Shown here: positions 38,615 to 45,246 of the stretch, piece after piece
How the letters are laid out: every line of letters starts with the position of its first letter
Numbering within the stretch: position 1 is the stretch's first letter
Made by a program: the position numbers and the translations under genes
NCBI RefSeq assembly: GCF_026427775.1
Contig: NZ_CP044532.1
Span: forward strand, 5,022,001 to 5,086,000
Origin: Arthrobacter sp. CDRTa11
Lineage (GTDB): Bacteria; Actinomycetota; Actinomycetes; Actinomycetales; Micrococcaceae
DNA: 64,000 bases
Reading direction: 5' to 3'
Notes under the pieces: model-generated
What the model was told of the DNA's origin: nothing
The model's input: the letters and a program-made list of their open reading frames with translations, nothing else
Databases searched by the model: none

Positions 38615-39967
38615 TCAGGGCGCCCGGTAACCGCCCCGTGCAAACTCGCTGAACGGTGCCGGAGCGACCGTGGCGCGGATCTCCACCTGGCGGTGCCGCT
38701 CCACCTGAACCTTGCGGGAATTCGGCTCCTCGCCCCAGACCACCACCACCTCCGTTCCGGTCTGGGAATGCCCGACGTCGATCGTCGCCAGGGAGAGGAA
38801 GGCCTGCTCATTGGCGAGGTAGCCGACGTCGAGCGACATTCCGACGGTCTCCCCTTCCTTCAGGATCCGGTCTGTCTGGTACAGCGCATAGCGGGACTTC
38901 GGAAGCTCGATGTACTTGGCAGGAATCCCGTCACCCAGGATGGATCCGAGCGCGTCCTTCACGTCGTCCTTATTCCACACGAGCGTGACTTTGGTGCGCC
39001 GTTTATCTTCGGAGTGCCGCTGCAGGGCTTCCTTGCCAAGGAATTCATGGTCAAAGGACACCGAGCGGCCGAGCCCGATGTCGTAGGGGGTGAGGTAGTA
39101 GTCGGTGATATCAGTCGAGTAGAAGCTGCCTCCCAATGAACCGGCCTTCGACACGTCCAGCCATTCGCGGTACGCCTTGAGCTCAGGCTGGAAGATCGCC
39201 GGCGGCGGGGAAGGCACCCACCCGGAGCCCAGGTTCGCCGATGAGTATCCCTTGGCCCCCACCGGCGTGATGCCGAATTCCTCGCCGTCGGCCAGCAGTT
39301 GCTCACGCACCCCGGCCGCATCGCCCCACGGACCCCACAGCTCGAAGCCCGGCTGGCCCGCCATGCCGTGGCGGAGGACGCCTACACTGTGACCGCCGAC
39401 TTCGATTTCACCCATGTGGAAGAACTTCAGTTCAGGTGCCGGCTTGCCGGTGACCTTCTCGATGATCGCGAGCGCGTTCGGCCCCTGCAGCTCATACCGG
39501 AAGAGCTTGGGATCGCCCTGCCTGATCAGCGAGTGGTCGTCGCGCTCGAGGGTGACGTCCCAGTCGCCGGAAGAGATGTTGTATTCGACCCAGTCGCTCA
39601 GCATGGGAAGGGCCACCAGGTCGAACGAGTCCTCGCCGAGATGGAAGAGGATGCCGTCTCCGATGAGGTACCCGTCATGGTTAACGGCTACCAGTTGCTT
39701 TGCCCTCCCCACCTGGTAGCCGGCGGCGGAATTCGTCCCGATCCACGTGAAGAACTTTGTTGCATCGGGGCCGCGGACGAAGAGGTCTGCCATGTGGTGT
39801 GACTGGTCCAGCAGGGCGCATGAATCCCGCCATGACGCCTGTTCGCTCCGCCAATTCGTGAACTCAGGGGTCACCGGGAAGGTGAACGGCCTGGAGTAGG
39901 CATTGCGCAACACCTCGACGGCGCTGCCCTGCCGGTCAATGGCGGACTGAAGGCTCTGGTTTGTCAT
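38615..39967 (-). CDS. LigM/DesA-family O-demethylase, divergent subtype (copy D)
   Basis: This 450-residue protein is the same length as copy B and closest to it in sequence (start [49 protein letters not shown]). It keeps H58 (LDQSHHM) and Y241 in GAKGYSSANLGSGWVPSP, but LGSGW replaces the usual LESGW and the LigM arginine position is L120 (FDLVALPMLSDW). So the methyl-transfer core looks intact while the substrate pocket differs from LigM. GGAGGG lies 6 bases before ATG 39967. It is 120 bp upstream of the importer operon. Confidence 0.8.
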   Translation of the reverse strand: MTNQSLQSAIDRQGSAVEVLRNAYSRPFTFPVTPEFTNWRSEQASWRDSCALLDQSHHMADLFVRGPDATKFFTWIGTNSAAGYQVGRAKQLVAVNHDGYLIGDGILFHLGEDSFDLVALPMLSDWVEYNISSGDWDVTLERDDHSLIRQGDPKLFRYELQGPNALAIIEKVTGKPAPELKFFHMGEIEVGGHSVGVLRHGMAGQPGFELWGPWGDAAGVREQLLADGEEFGITPVGAKGYSSANLGSGWVPSPPPAIFQPELKAYREWLDVSKAGSLGGSFYSTDITDYYLTPYDIGLGRSVSFDHEFLGKEALQRHSEDKRRTKVTLVWNKDDVKDALGSILGDGIPAKYIELPKSRYALYQTDRILKEGETVGMSLDVGYLANEQAFLSLATIDVGHSQTGTEVVVVWGEEPNSRKVQVERHRQVEIRATVAPAPFSEFARGGYRAP

Positions 39968-40149
39968 GGCGATCCCTCCGTAGGACGGCGACACAGCGCA
40001 CTGGGATGAACGGCGTCGTTCTTCCTGAATCTCACGATACGCCGCACGAACCTGTCATGGCAGGGGCATGGCTGGGAGGGGCTGTGGTTGGGAGGCGGCC
40101 AGTTGCAGCGGCACCTGTCCGAGCTGAAACTGTTGTCAGGTGAAGCTGT

Positions 40150-40437
40150 CTAGCCGCCCGCCACTGACTGGATGACCAGCACCTCCTGGCCGGCAGCCAC
40201 CTCGGTTTCCAATCCCTGAAGGCGCCGTACCTCATCACCGTTGACGTATATATTCACGTAGCGGCGCAGCGCCCCGGTTTCGTCCCGCAGGCGCCTTGCC
40301 AGCACAGGGTAGTTCCCGGTCACTGAATCCAGCAGCTTCGCCACAGTGACCGGCCCGTCGGCAGGTGCTGTCAGGACAGGCTGCCCGCCGGCCAAAGGCT
40401 GGAGGACGCTGGGGAGCACCACGCTGATATCAGGCAC
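40150..40437 (-). CDS. MoaD/ThiS-like ubiquitin-fold protein
   Basis: This 95-residue protein has the beta-grasp pattern of MoaD: VTVAKLLDSVTGNYPVLARR, RRYVNIYVNGDEVRRLQGLE and a C-terminal VIQSVAGG ending in Gly-Gly, needed for activation by adenylation. It starts at a GTG that lies inside the end of the upstream BNR-repeat gene (8-bp overlap), so translation is coupled. No molybdopterin or thiamine gene is nearby, so it may be a sulfur carrier for another pathway or a protein modifier. Confidence 0.82.
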   Translation of the reverse strand: MPDISVVLPSVLQPLAGGQPVLTAPADGPVTVAKLLDSVTGNYPVLARRLRDETGALRRYVNIYVNGDEVRRLQGLETEVAAGQEVLVIQSVAGG

Positions 40438-41536
40438 CTGCCACCACGGCTGCCCGCACGCACAAAACATCGGGAAGATGGGAAGCCACTTCCGTGAAGG
40501 TCTCCCCTTCATCCGCACTGGCATACACAGTGCCGCCGCGCGTGCCGAAGTAGACGCCCGCCGGCTCCGCGGAATCCACTGAGGCGGCATCGCGCAGCAC
40601 GCTGTTGTACTCGTTTTCCGGCAGTCCGGAGTCCAGCCGTTTCCAGCTGGCCCCGGCGTCATCCGTCCGGTGTACCGCCAGCTTTCCGTCCGGCGGGATC
40701 CGCTCGCCGTCGGCCTTCAGCGGCACCACCCAGGCCGTTCCTTCACGGCGCGGGTGCGTCAGCATCACAAAGCCGAAGTCCGCAGGCAGGCCTTCCGCGA
40801 TGGACTCCCAGTTTTCGGCATTGTCATCGGTGCGGTAGACGCCGTGGTGGTTCTGCGCGTAGAGACGGCCCTCGACGGCGGCATCCGCCGCTATCTTGTG
40901 CACGCACTGTCCGAACTCCGGGTTCGGATCGGGCATAAAGTACGCGGAGATCCCCTTGTTCCTCGGCTCCCAGGACGTCCCGCCGTCGAGCGAACGGTAA
41001 ACTCCGCCGGTGCTCATGGCCACGTGCACGTTGTCCCCGGCAGGGTTCACCACAATGGAATGGGCTGCCGCGCCTCCAAAGCCTGCGCCCCATTCGCTCC
41101 GGTGGGGGTGGTCCCACAGCCCCCGGTTCAGCTCGAAGTGCTCCCCGCCGTCGGTGGATTTCCAGACGGATATCGGCTCGGCACCTGCCCAGACCACACC
41201 TGGCCGCGACTCTGCGTCCGGGTAGATCTGCCAGATGCGTTCCAGAGCAGCGCCGGTATCTTCAGGAAAGCCAATTGCGCCCTGCTCAGGCTCCGTCCAG
41301 GACGCGCCCAGGTCATCCGAGTGTGCCACCGTGGGGCCCCAGTGCTCAGACCTCACGCCAACCATGATCCGGGTCCGGCCATCCCGCGTGTCAATGCCAA
41401 TGCTGGGGACCTCGGTCATGAGGAAATGCGGTCCGGAAAGTGACCAGTCCTGACGGTCCGGGCTGGTGGCCAGCCACAGGCCTTTTTTGGTTCCGATCGC
41501 TACGACAAAACTCTCTGCAGGTGACATGAACCCCAT
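40430..41536 (-). CDS. BNR/sialidase-like beta-propeller protein
   Basis: The 368-residue product has repeated Asp-box-like motifs, S-x-D-x-G-x-x-W: AHSDDLGASWTEPEQG, WKSTDGGEHFELNRGLWD, YRSLDGGTSWEPRN, YRTDDNAENWESIAEG, HRTDDAGASWKRLDSG and YASADEGETFTEV. This indicates a six- or seven-blade propeller. No signal peptide is visible, so it is cytoplasmic and not a classical secreted sialidase. ATG 41536 has GGGAG upstream. Its end overlaps the MoaD-like gene. The pair suggests a shared function, but none is known to me. Confidence 0.8.
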   Translation of the reverse strand: MGFMSPAESFVVAIGTKKGLWLATSPDRQDWSLSGPHFLMTEVPSIGIDTRDGRTRIMVGVRSEHWGPTVAHSDDLGASWTEPEQGAIGFPEDTGAALERIWQIYPDAESRPGVVWAGAEPISVWKSTDGGEHFELNRGLWDHPHRSEWGAGFGGAAAHSIVVNPAGDNVHVAMSTGGVYRSLDGGTSWEPRNKGISAYFMPDPNPEFGQCVHKIAADAAVEGRLYAQNHHGVYRTDDNAENWESIAEGLPADFGFVMLTHPRREGTAWVVPLKADGERIPPDGKLAVHRTDDAGASWKRLDSGLPENEYNSVLRDAASVDSAEPAGVYFGTRGGTVYASADEGETFTEVASHLPDVLCVRAAVVAGA

Positions 41537-41599
41537 GCAACCACTCCCACCGGACGGTGGCAACGGTTTTGGCTGTGAAGCATGTTCTCCGTGGTGCTG

Positions 41600-41800
41600 T
41601 CAGTCCACAAATTCAGACTGGGTCTCGATGAAATCCCAGTCGGCTTCCGTGAGGACCGAGACGGGGGTATCCGGATGTGGTCCGCCTGCCTCGGCGATGC
41701 CCTGGAGCACTGGGAGGGGCAACTCCTCGGCGCGCAGATTCTCGCGGAGCCATTCCTTCGTTGCCAGATCCAGATCCAGCCACCACATGAAGATTTCCAT
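41600..41800 (-). CDS. small conserved hypothetical protein
   Basis: The 66-residue product begins MEIFMWWLDLDLATKEWLRE and ends acidic (VLTEADWDFIETQSEFVD). Good third-position GC supports coding. ATG 41800 is preferred to 41878, where the added N-terminus looks random, though the ribosome site (AAAGGTG) is 12 bases away. It lies just upstream of the BNR gene on the same strand. Function unknown. Confidence 0.55.
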   Translation of the reverse strand: MEIFMWWLDLDLATKEWLRENLRAEELPLPVLQGIAEAGGPHPDTPVSVLTEADWDFIETQSEFVD

Positions 41801-42042
41801 GCCGTTCACGCACCTTTCATATGTCTCCACGTTAGGCGTGGGCATGGCTGCGTACAAGGGAAAGATGAGCGGTTCCACGCCCCGCTGCAGTGACCGTCAT
41901 GCTCCGCAGTTTTCTGTTCGGGTTGGACGGACGCATCCGGCAAACACTCCTGCCCCACCTTCCGCTGGATACACAAGTAGTACGCGCTGGCTTCCGGGTA
42001 CCCACAGGTAACAGGGGCCGTTAAGTACCCGGGAAAGACGAG

Positions 42043-42056
42043 TACTCGCTACTCGC
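42043..42056. repeat. tandem TACTCGC repeat upstream of the secreted repeat protein
   Basis: TACTCGC is repeated head to tail. AGTAC (42024-42028) and GTACT (42042-42046) also form inverted arms just before it. These lie about 130 bp before the secreted protein start in the 381-bp gap 41801-42181 and could be regulator sites. Nothing else was seen in that gap. Confidence 0.35.
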
Positions 42057-42181
42057 GACTGCCTCCATCCCCCGGCCCTAGCCTGAAAACTCAAGCAAGC
42101 TGGCTGTGCTGCTGGGGCACTGAGAGTCGTCGCTTCTCCCCCTTCGGCGTGGTCCGTTTCCAACAGACTGGGGAAAATATC

Positions 42182-42811
42182 ATGAAAAAGACTTTTGCAA
42201 CCGCGGCGGTGGTGGGACTGGGACTGCTCGGTGTCACCGCCCCCGCCATGGCCGCCGAAAAGATTCTCATCTGCCATGCAACCGGCAGCGAGACAAACCC
42301 CTACGAAGGGGTCTTGGTGGACTACCACGCCCTGAATGGCCACGACGCAGACACGATGGACATCATTCCGCCGAACCCGCTGCTGCCGGACGGCCAGAAC
42401 TGGACGGCTGAGGGGATCGCCATCAACCTCAACAACTGCATGCCGGCCACTGTGGTGCCGCCGGTTGTTGTGGTTGACCCGGTCGTTGTGGTGGATCCCC
42501 CGGTGGTAGTGGTTGACCCCCCGGTGGAGGTGGTCGATCCTCCCGTGGTGGTCAGTCAGCCAGTGACTCCGTCCGCTGTCACTCCCCCTGCCGCCCAGGC
42601 GCCTGCCCCACAAGTTGTTGCGAAGGCACCAGCCAAGACGGCAGTTACCAGCCGGGGCACGAATCAGGGTTTCAACGCCCAGACCGCAGCCGGCGGGAAC
42701 GCCGCCGACAGCGCACCGTCCTGGTTGGGAGGCCTGGGTGTGCTGGTCGCTGCAGGCATGGCTATTGCGGTCCGTCGCCGGTCCAGCACGGTAGTGCCGG
42801 CAGCCAGCTAG
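42182..42811 (+). CDS. secreted repeat-containing surface protein
   Basis: The 209-residue product has a clean signal peptide (MKKTFATAAVVGLGLLGVTA, cleaved after AMA). A domain with ILICHATGSETNPYEGVLVD (residues about 30-85) resembles short secreted domains of actinobacteria. Next comes a valine/proline/aspartate repeat of VVVVDPP units (about 100-130), an Ala/Pro linker and a C-terminal membrane segment (SWLGGLGVLVAAGMAIAV) ending in RRR. No LPxTG-like motif is visible before the anchor. It is followed by a terminator and a class F sortase gene, so it may still be a sortase-related surface protein. Confidence 0.8.
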   Translation: MKKTFATAAVVGLGLLGVTAPAMAAEKILICHATGSETNPYEGVLVDYHALNGHDADTMDIIPPNPLLPDGQNWTAEGIAINLNNCMPATVVPPVVVVDPVVVVDPPVVVVDPPVEVVDPPVVVSQPVTPSAVTPPAAQAPAPQVVAKAPAKTAVTSRGTNQGFNAQTAAGGNAADSAPSWLGGLGVLVAAGMAIAVRRRSSTVVPAAS

Positions 42812-42861
42812 GCCCCGGCGCTGGGACTGTCCCAACGCTGCCGCACACAAGTCCACATACA

Positions 42862-42899
42862 AGGAGGGCGCCCCGCCGGATGAGGCAGGGCGCCCTCCT
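42862..42899. terminator. hairpin terminator between the surface protein and sortase genes
   Basis: AGGAGGGCGCCC pairs perfectly with GGGCGCCCTCCT (12-bp stem, 14-base loop), 50 bp after the stop. The following bases (CAAAAACTTCTTTCC) lack a clear U tract. Confidence 0.65.
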
Positions 42900-42932
42900 G
42901 CAAAAACTTCTTTCCACGGCACAGGGGGCATT

Positions 42933-43703
42933 ATGGGAAAGCACCGCGTATCCACCACAAAACGCCTGCGCGGCTTTACCCGCGCAGACGCAGCCATCCT
43001 GCTGTGCGGGATCCTGGGGTTTCTTTCCCTCACATTCGGCGCACCGCTCCTCCAGGCGGCGGAACACGGTGCAGGCGGAACGGCCGCCACGGCTCAGTCG
43101 GTGGGAACGGCGTCGTACATTGAGTGGCCCGATTCCGCTGGCGCCACCCAACCGGCGGCCGGCCCTGCGGCATCGACACAGGCGGCGTCCGATCCCGCGG
43201 CCCCGCTGGCTGCGGCAGCAGCTGAACCGGCACCGGCACCAGCCGTTCCCGCTCTTCCCGATGCCTCCGCACCCGTACGTATCCAGTACGCGGCCGCAGC
43301 AATCGATACCAGCGTCCATCCTCTTGAGCCGGACAACTCCGCGGTGGCCAGCCAGACCATCGTGCCGCCCACCACCATGGACGGATATTGGTTGACGCCG
43401 TTCGGCTCGCCGGGAAACGGATCAACGAACACCACCTACATCATTGGCCACAGCTGGGAAGGCCGTGATGCCCCTTTTAACCACCTCAGCTCGGACGCGG
43501 CGGTGGGTGACGAGTTCGACGTCGTGACCGGCAACGGCACCATCCGCTACCGCGTGGACAGCGTGACCACCTACGTCAAGGCCGCCCTGAAGGACAGCCC
43601 CATCTGGGACATGGTGCCCAACCGTGTGGTGCTGATCAGCTGCTACACGGAAGACCCTTGGGGTAAGAACGTGGTGGTATCGGCGTCGCCCGCTGTTGCC
43701 TGA
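42933..43703 (+). CDS. class F sortase
   Basis: This 256-residue protein has an N-terminal membrane segment (DAAILLCGILGFLSLTFGAP), an Ala/Pro linker to about residue 110, and a sortase domain with NTTYIIGHSWEGRDAPFNHL (catalytic His), IRYRVDSVTTYVKA and RVVLISCYTEDPWGKNVVV (catalytic Cys). Class F members usually have an Arg a few residues after the Cys; here the place is held by GKN, so the third catalytic residue is unclear. It probably attaches or processes surface proteins outside the membrane. The neighbouring secreted repeat protein is a possible partner. Confidence 0.85.
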   Translation: MGKHRVSTTKRLRGFTRADAAILLCGILGFLSLTFGAPLLQAAEHGAGGTAATAQSVGTASYIEWPDSAGATQPAAGPAASTQAASDPAAPLAAAAAEPAPAPAVPALPDASAPVRIQYAAAAIDTSVHPLEPDNSAVASQTIVPPTTMDGYWLTPFGSPGNGSTNTTYIIGHSWEGRDAPFNHLSSDAAVGDEFDVVTGNGTIRYRVDSVTTYVKAALKDSPIWDMVPNRVVLISCYTEDPWGKNVVVSASPAVA

Positions 43704-43762
43704 AAAGCCTGCCCACCAGCCACGGTACTGTTCAAGTGCCGCTGCCGGACAGACAATGAGCT

Positions 43763-44281
43763 ATGACTCCAGAACGTTTCAACACGTCGGCTCCGCTGCT
43801 GGTGGGGATTGTGCCGAACCAGCATCCGGAGGTTCTTCAGACGGCGGCAGCCCTCGCAGTCAAGCTCTCGACCCCGCTCGTGTGCGCCTACGTGGATGAA
43901 GCTAGTTATCTGGTGGAATGGGACCCTGCCAGGTCAGCGCACCGGCTGTCCCTGCATCCGGAGAAGAACGACGACGACATCCGGGCCGTGACCGTGGAGC
44001 TTGGGGCTGTGATCGAATCCGCGATGCACGAAGCAGCCGCAGGAGGTGCCCCGCCGGAATGGAGCCTGCGCACCCTGGCCGGGGATCCTGCCCGGGCACT
44101 TGCCCGTCTGGCCGCGGAAAGCAACGCCCCCATGATCATTGTGGGGACGTCCGAGCGCGGGCTGGTTCACAAGATTTCCGAAGTCCTGAACGGCTCGGTG
44201 GGGGCGTGGCTGACCCATCATCAGAGCAAACCGGTGCTGCTGGTCCCCTATCGGATGCCGGCCCATCAAGACGGATTGTGA
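43763..44281 (+). CDS. universal stress protein (UspA family)
   Basis: The 172-residue product has one Usp domain: PLLVGIVPNQHPEVLQTAAA at the start, and the ATP-binding glycine pattern VGTSERGLVHKISEVLNGSV followed by SKPVLLVPYR near the end. The G-2x-G-9x-G-(S/T) spacing suggests nucleotide binding. It lies between the sortase gene and the copper operon and is probably transcribed on its own. Confidence 0.88.
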   Translation: MTPERFNTSAPLLVGIVPNQHPEVLQTAAALAVKLSTPLVCAYVDEASYLVEWDPARSAHRLSLHPEKNDDDIRAVTVELGAVIESAMHEAAAGGAPPEWSLRTLAGDPARALARLAAESNAPMIIVGTSERGLVHKISEVLNGSVGAWLTHHQSKPVLLVPYRMPAHQDGL

Positions 44282-44284
44282 GCG

Positions 44285-44447
44285 CTAAATAATAAAGCGA
44301 AAGTAGTTATTCGAGGTGGTGGCGGAGAGCGTTCCGCCCACGTAAGCTGGTTCAAGCAGAGAGATCCGGTCGAGAGAACGGAAAGTGAATCTGCCCAAAG
44401 GCTGCTCCGGAGTGCGTATCCCCCAATAACGCACTCCGGAGCTTTTT
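44285..44447 (+). ncRNA. candidate structured small RNA or long 3' UTR
   Basis: There is no coding frame here. GTGGCGGA pairs with TCCGCcCAC (one bulge) near 44320, and CAGA/TCTG could close a second hairpin near 44357-44393. A strong intrinsic terminator with a CCCCC loop ends the region. It may be an independent small RNA or the 3' end of the Usp mRNA. I could not match it to a named family. Confidence 0.3.
44404..44447 (+). terminator. strong intrinsic terminator upstream of csoR
   Basis: A perfect 13-bp stem (GCTCCGGAGTGCG / CGCACTCCGGAGC) with a 13-base loop containing CCCCC is followed by TTTTT. It separates the copper operon from upstream transcription. Confidence 0.9.
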
Positions 44448-44470
44448 AATGCCCTTTTGGAGCAGTGGGA

Positions 44471-44513
44471 TACCCCCAGGGGGTACTTGCCATATACCCC
44501 CACCCGGTATAAG
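44471..44513 (+). promoter_or_regulatory. csoR promoter with two palindromic CsoR-type operators
   Basis: TACCCCCAGGGGGTA (44471-44485) is a perfect palindrome and TATACCCCCACCCGGTATA (44493-44511) a second, imperfect one. Both have the TACCCCC.. core known for copper-sensing CsoR. CTTGCC (44486-44491) and TATAAG (44508-44513) can serve as -35 and -10, 16 bp apart. Transcription would begin 1-2 bases before ATG 44522, so the mRNA is probably leaderless. Confidence 0.75.
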
Positions 44514-44521
44514 TTGGCATT

Positions 44522-44875
44522 ATGAACGCACCGGAAGAAGCTGCCCAAGTGCTGCCTGCCGCTGAATCGCAGCCCGAGCACGCACACGGCTACACAGGAA
44601 ATAAAGAAGCATACCTGCGTCGTTTGAAGCGGATCGAAGGCCAAGTACGGGGAATCGCCCGCATGGTTGATGAGGACAAATACTGCATCGACATCCTGAC
44701 CCAGGTCTCGGCGGTAACCAAAGCCCTCCACGCTGTGAGTCTTGGGCTGGTTGAGGAGCACATCGGGCATTGTGTTGTGGGAGCTGCAGCCGAACCCGAC
44801 TCGGCCCTGCGGGCGGAGGCCATCGATTTCAAGGTCAAAGAGGCCGCCGACGCTATTGGCCGCCTGCTTCGCTGA
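44522..44875 (+). CDS. csoR: copper-sensing transcriptional repressor CsoR
   Basis: The 117-residue all-helical CsoR/RcnR-family protein has YLRRLKRIEGQVRGIARMVD and the Cu(I) ligands Cys in DKYCIDILTQ and His-x3-Cys in EEHIGHCVVG, matching the C-H-C set. It represses its own operon until Cu(I) binds. Two palindromes with its typical core lie directly upstream. It is followed by copZ and copA. Confidence 0.95.
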   Translation: MNAPEEAAQVLPAAESQPEHAHGYTGNKEAYLRRLKRIEGQVRGIARMVDEDKYCIDILTQVSAVTKALHAVSLGLVEEHIGHCVVGAAAEPDSALRAEAIDFKVKEAADAIGRLLR

Positions 44876-44981
44876 CCCAACACCCTGCATCCTTCACAGC
44901 GCTCTTCAACCCACCCCATACTTCAGACTGCAACTAACACATCGCCGGCCCACAGGCCGGCCAGAACCCAGGGAGCCAGCC

Positions 44982-45221
44982 ATGAGCACCACCTCCACAG
45001 TCACCACCACCGTCAGCGTTTCGGGCATGACCTGCGGCCACTGCATCTCATCGGTGAGTGAAGAGCTTGAAGCTCTCGCCGGCGTCGAAGCTGTCGACGT
45101 CGATCTCAACGCCCGGGGCATCTCCACCGTCACCATCACCTCCAGTGATGAACTCTCGCCCTCCGAAATCGGCGAGGCTGTGGCCGAGGCCGGCTATCTC
45201 GTCGTTGCCAACGAAGCCTGA
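44982..45221 (+). CDS. copZ: CopZ-like copper chaperone (HMA domain)
   Basis: The 79-residue single heavy-metal-associated domain has the Cu(I) motif SGMTCGHCISSVSEEL (Met-x-Cys-x-x-Cys) and the usual beta-alpha-beta-beta-alpha-beta length. GGGAG lies 7 bases before ATG 44982. It carries Cu(I) to the CopA ATPase encoded 25 bp downstream. Confidence 0.93.
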   Translation: MSTTSTVTTTVSVSGMTCGHCISSVSEELEALAGVEAVDVDLNARGISTVTITSSDELSPSEIGEAVAEAGYLVVANEA

Positions 45222-45246
45222 ACCCCCAGGGATCCGAACGGGCACC

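Noticed and set aside
40112..40142. CACCTG/CAGGTG inverted arms after the MoaD-like gene
   Set aside because: The 6-bp arms with a 19-bp spacer are too weak to call a terminator or operator.
40440..40662. Longer start for the MoaD-like protein
   Set aside because: The added 75 residues lie in another frame of the BNR gene and look random; GTG 40437 fits the MoaD length.
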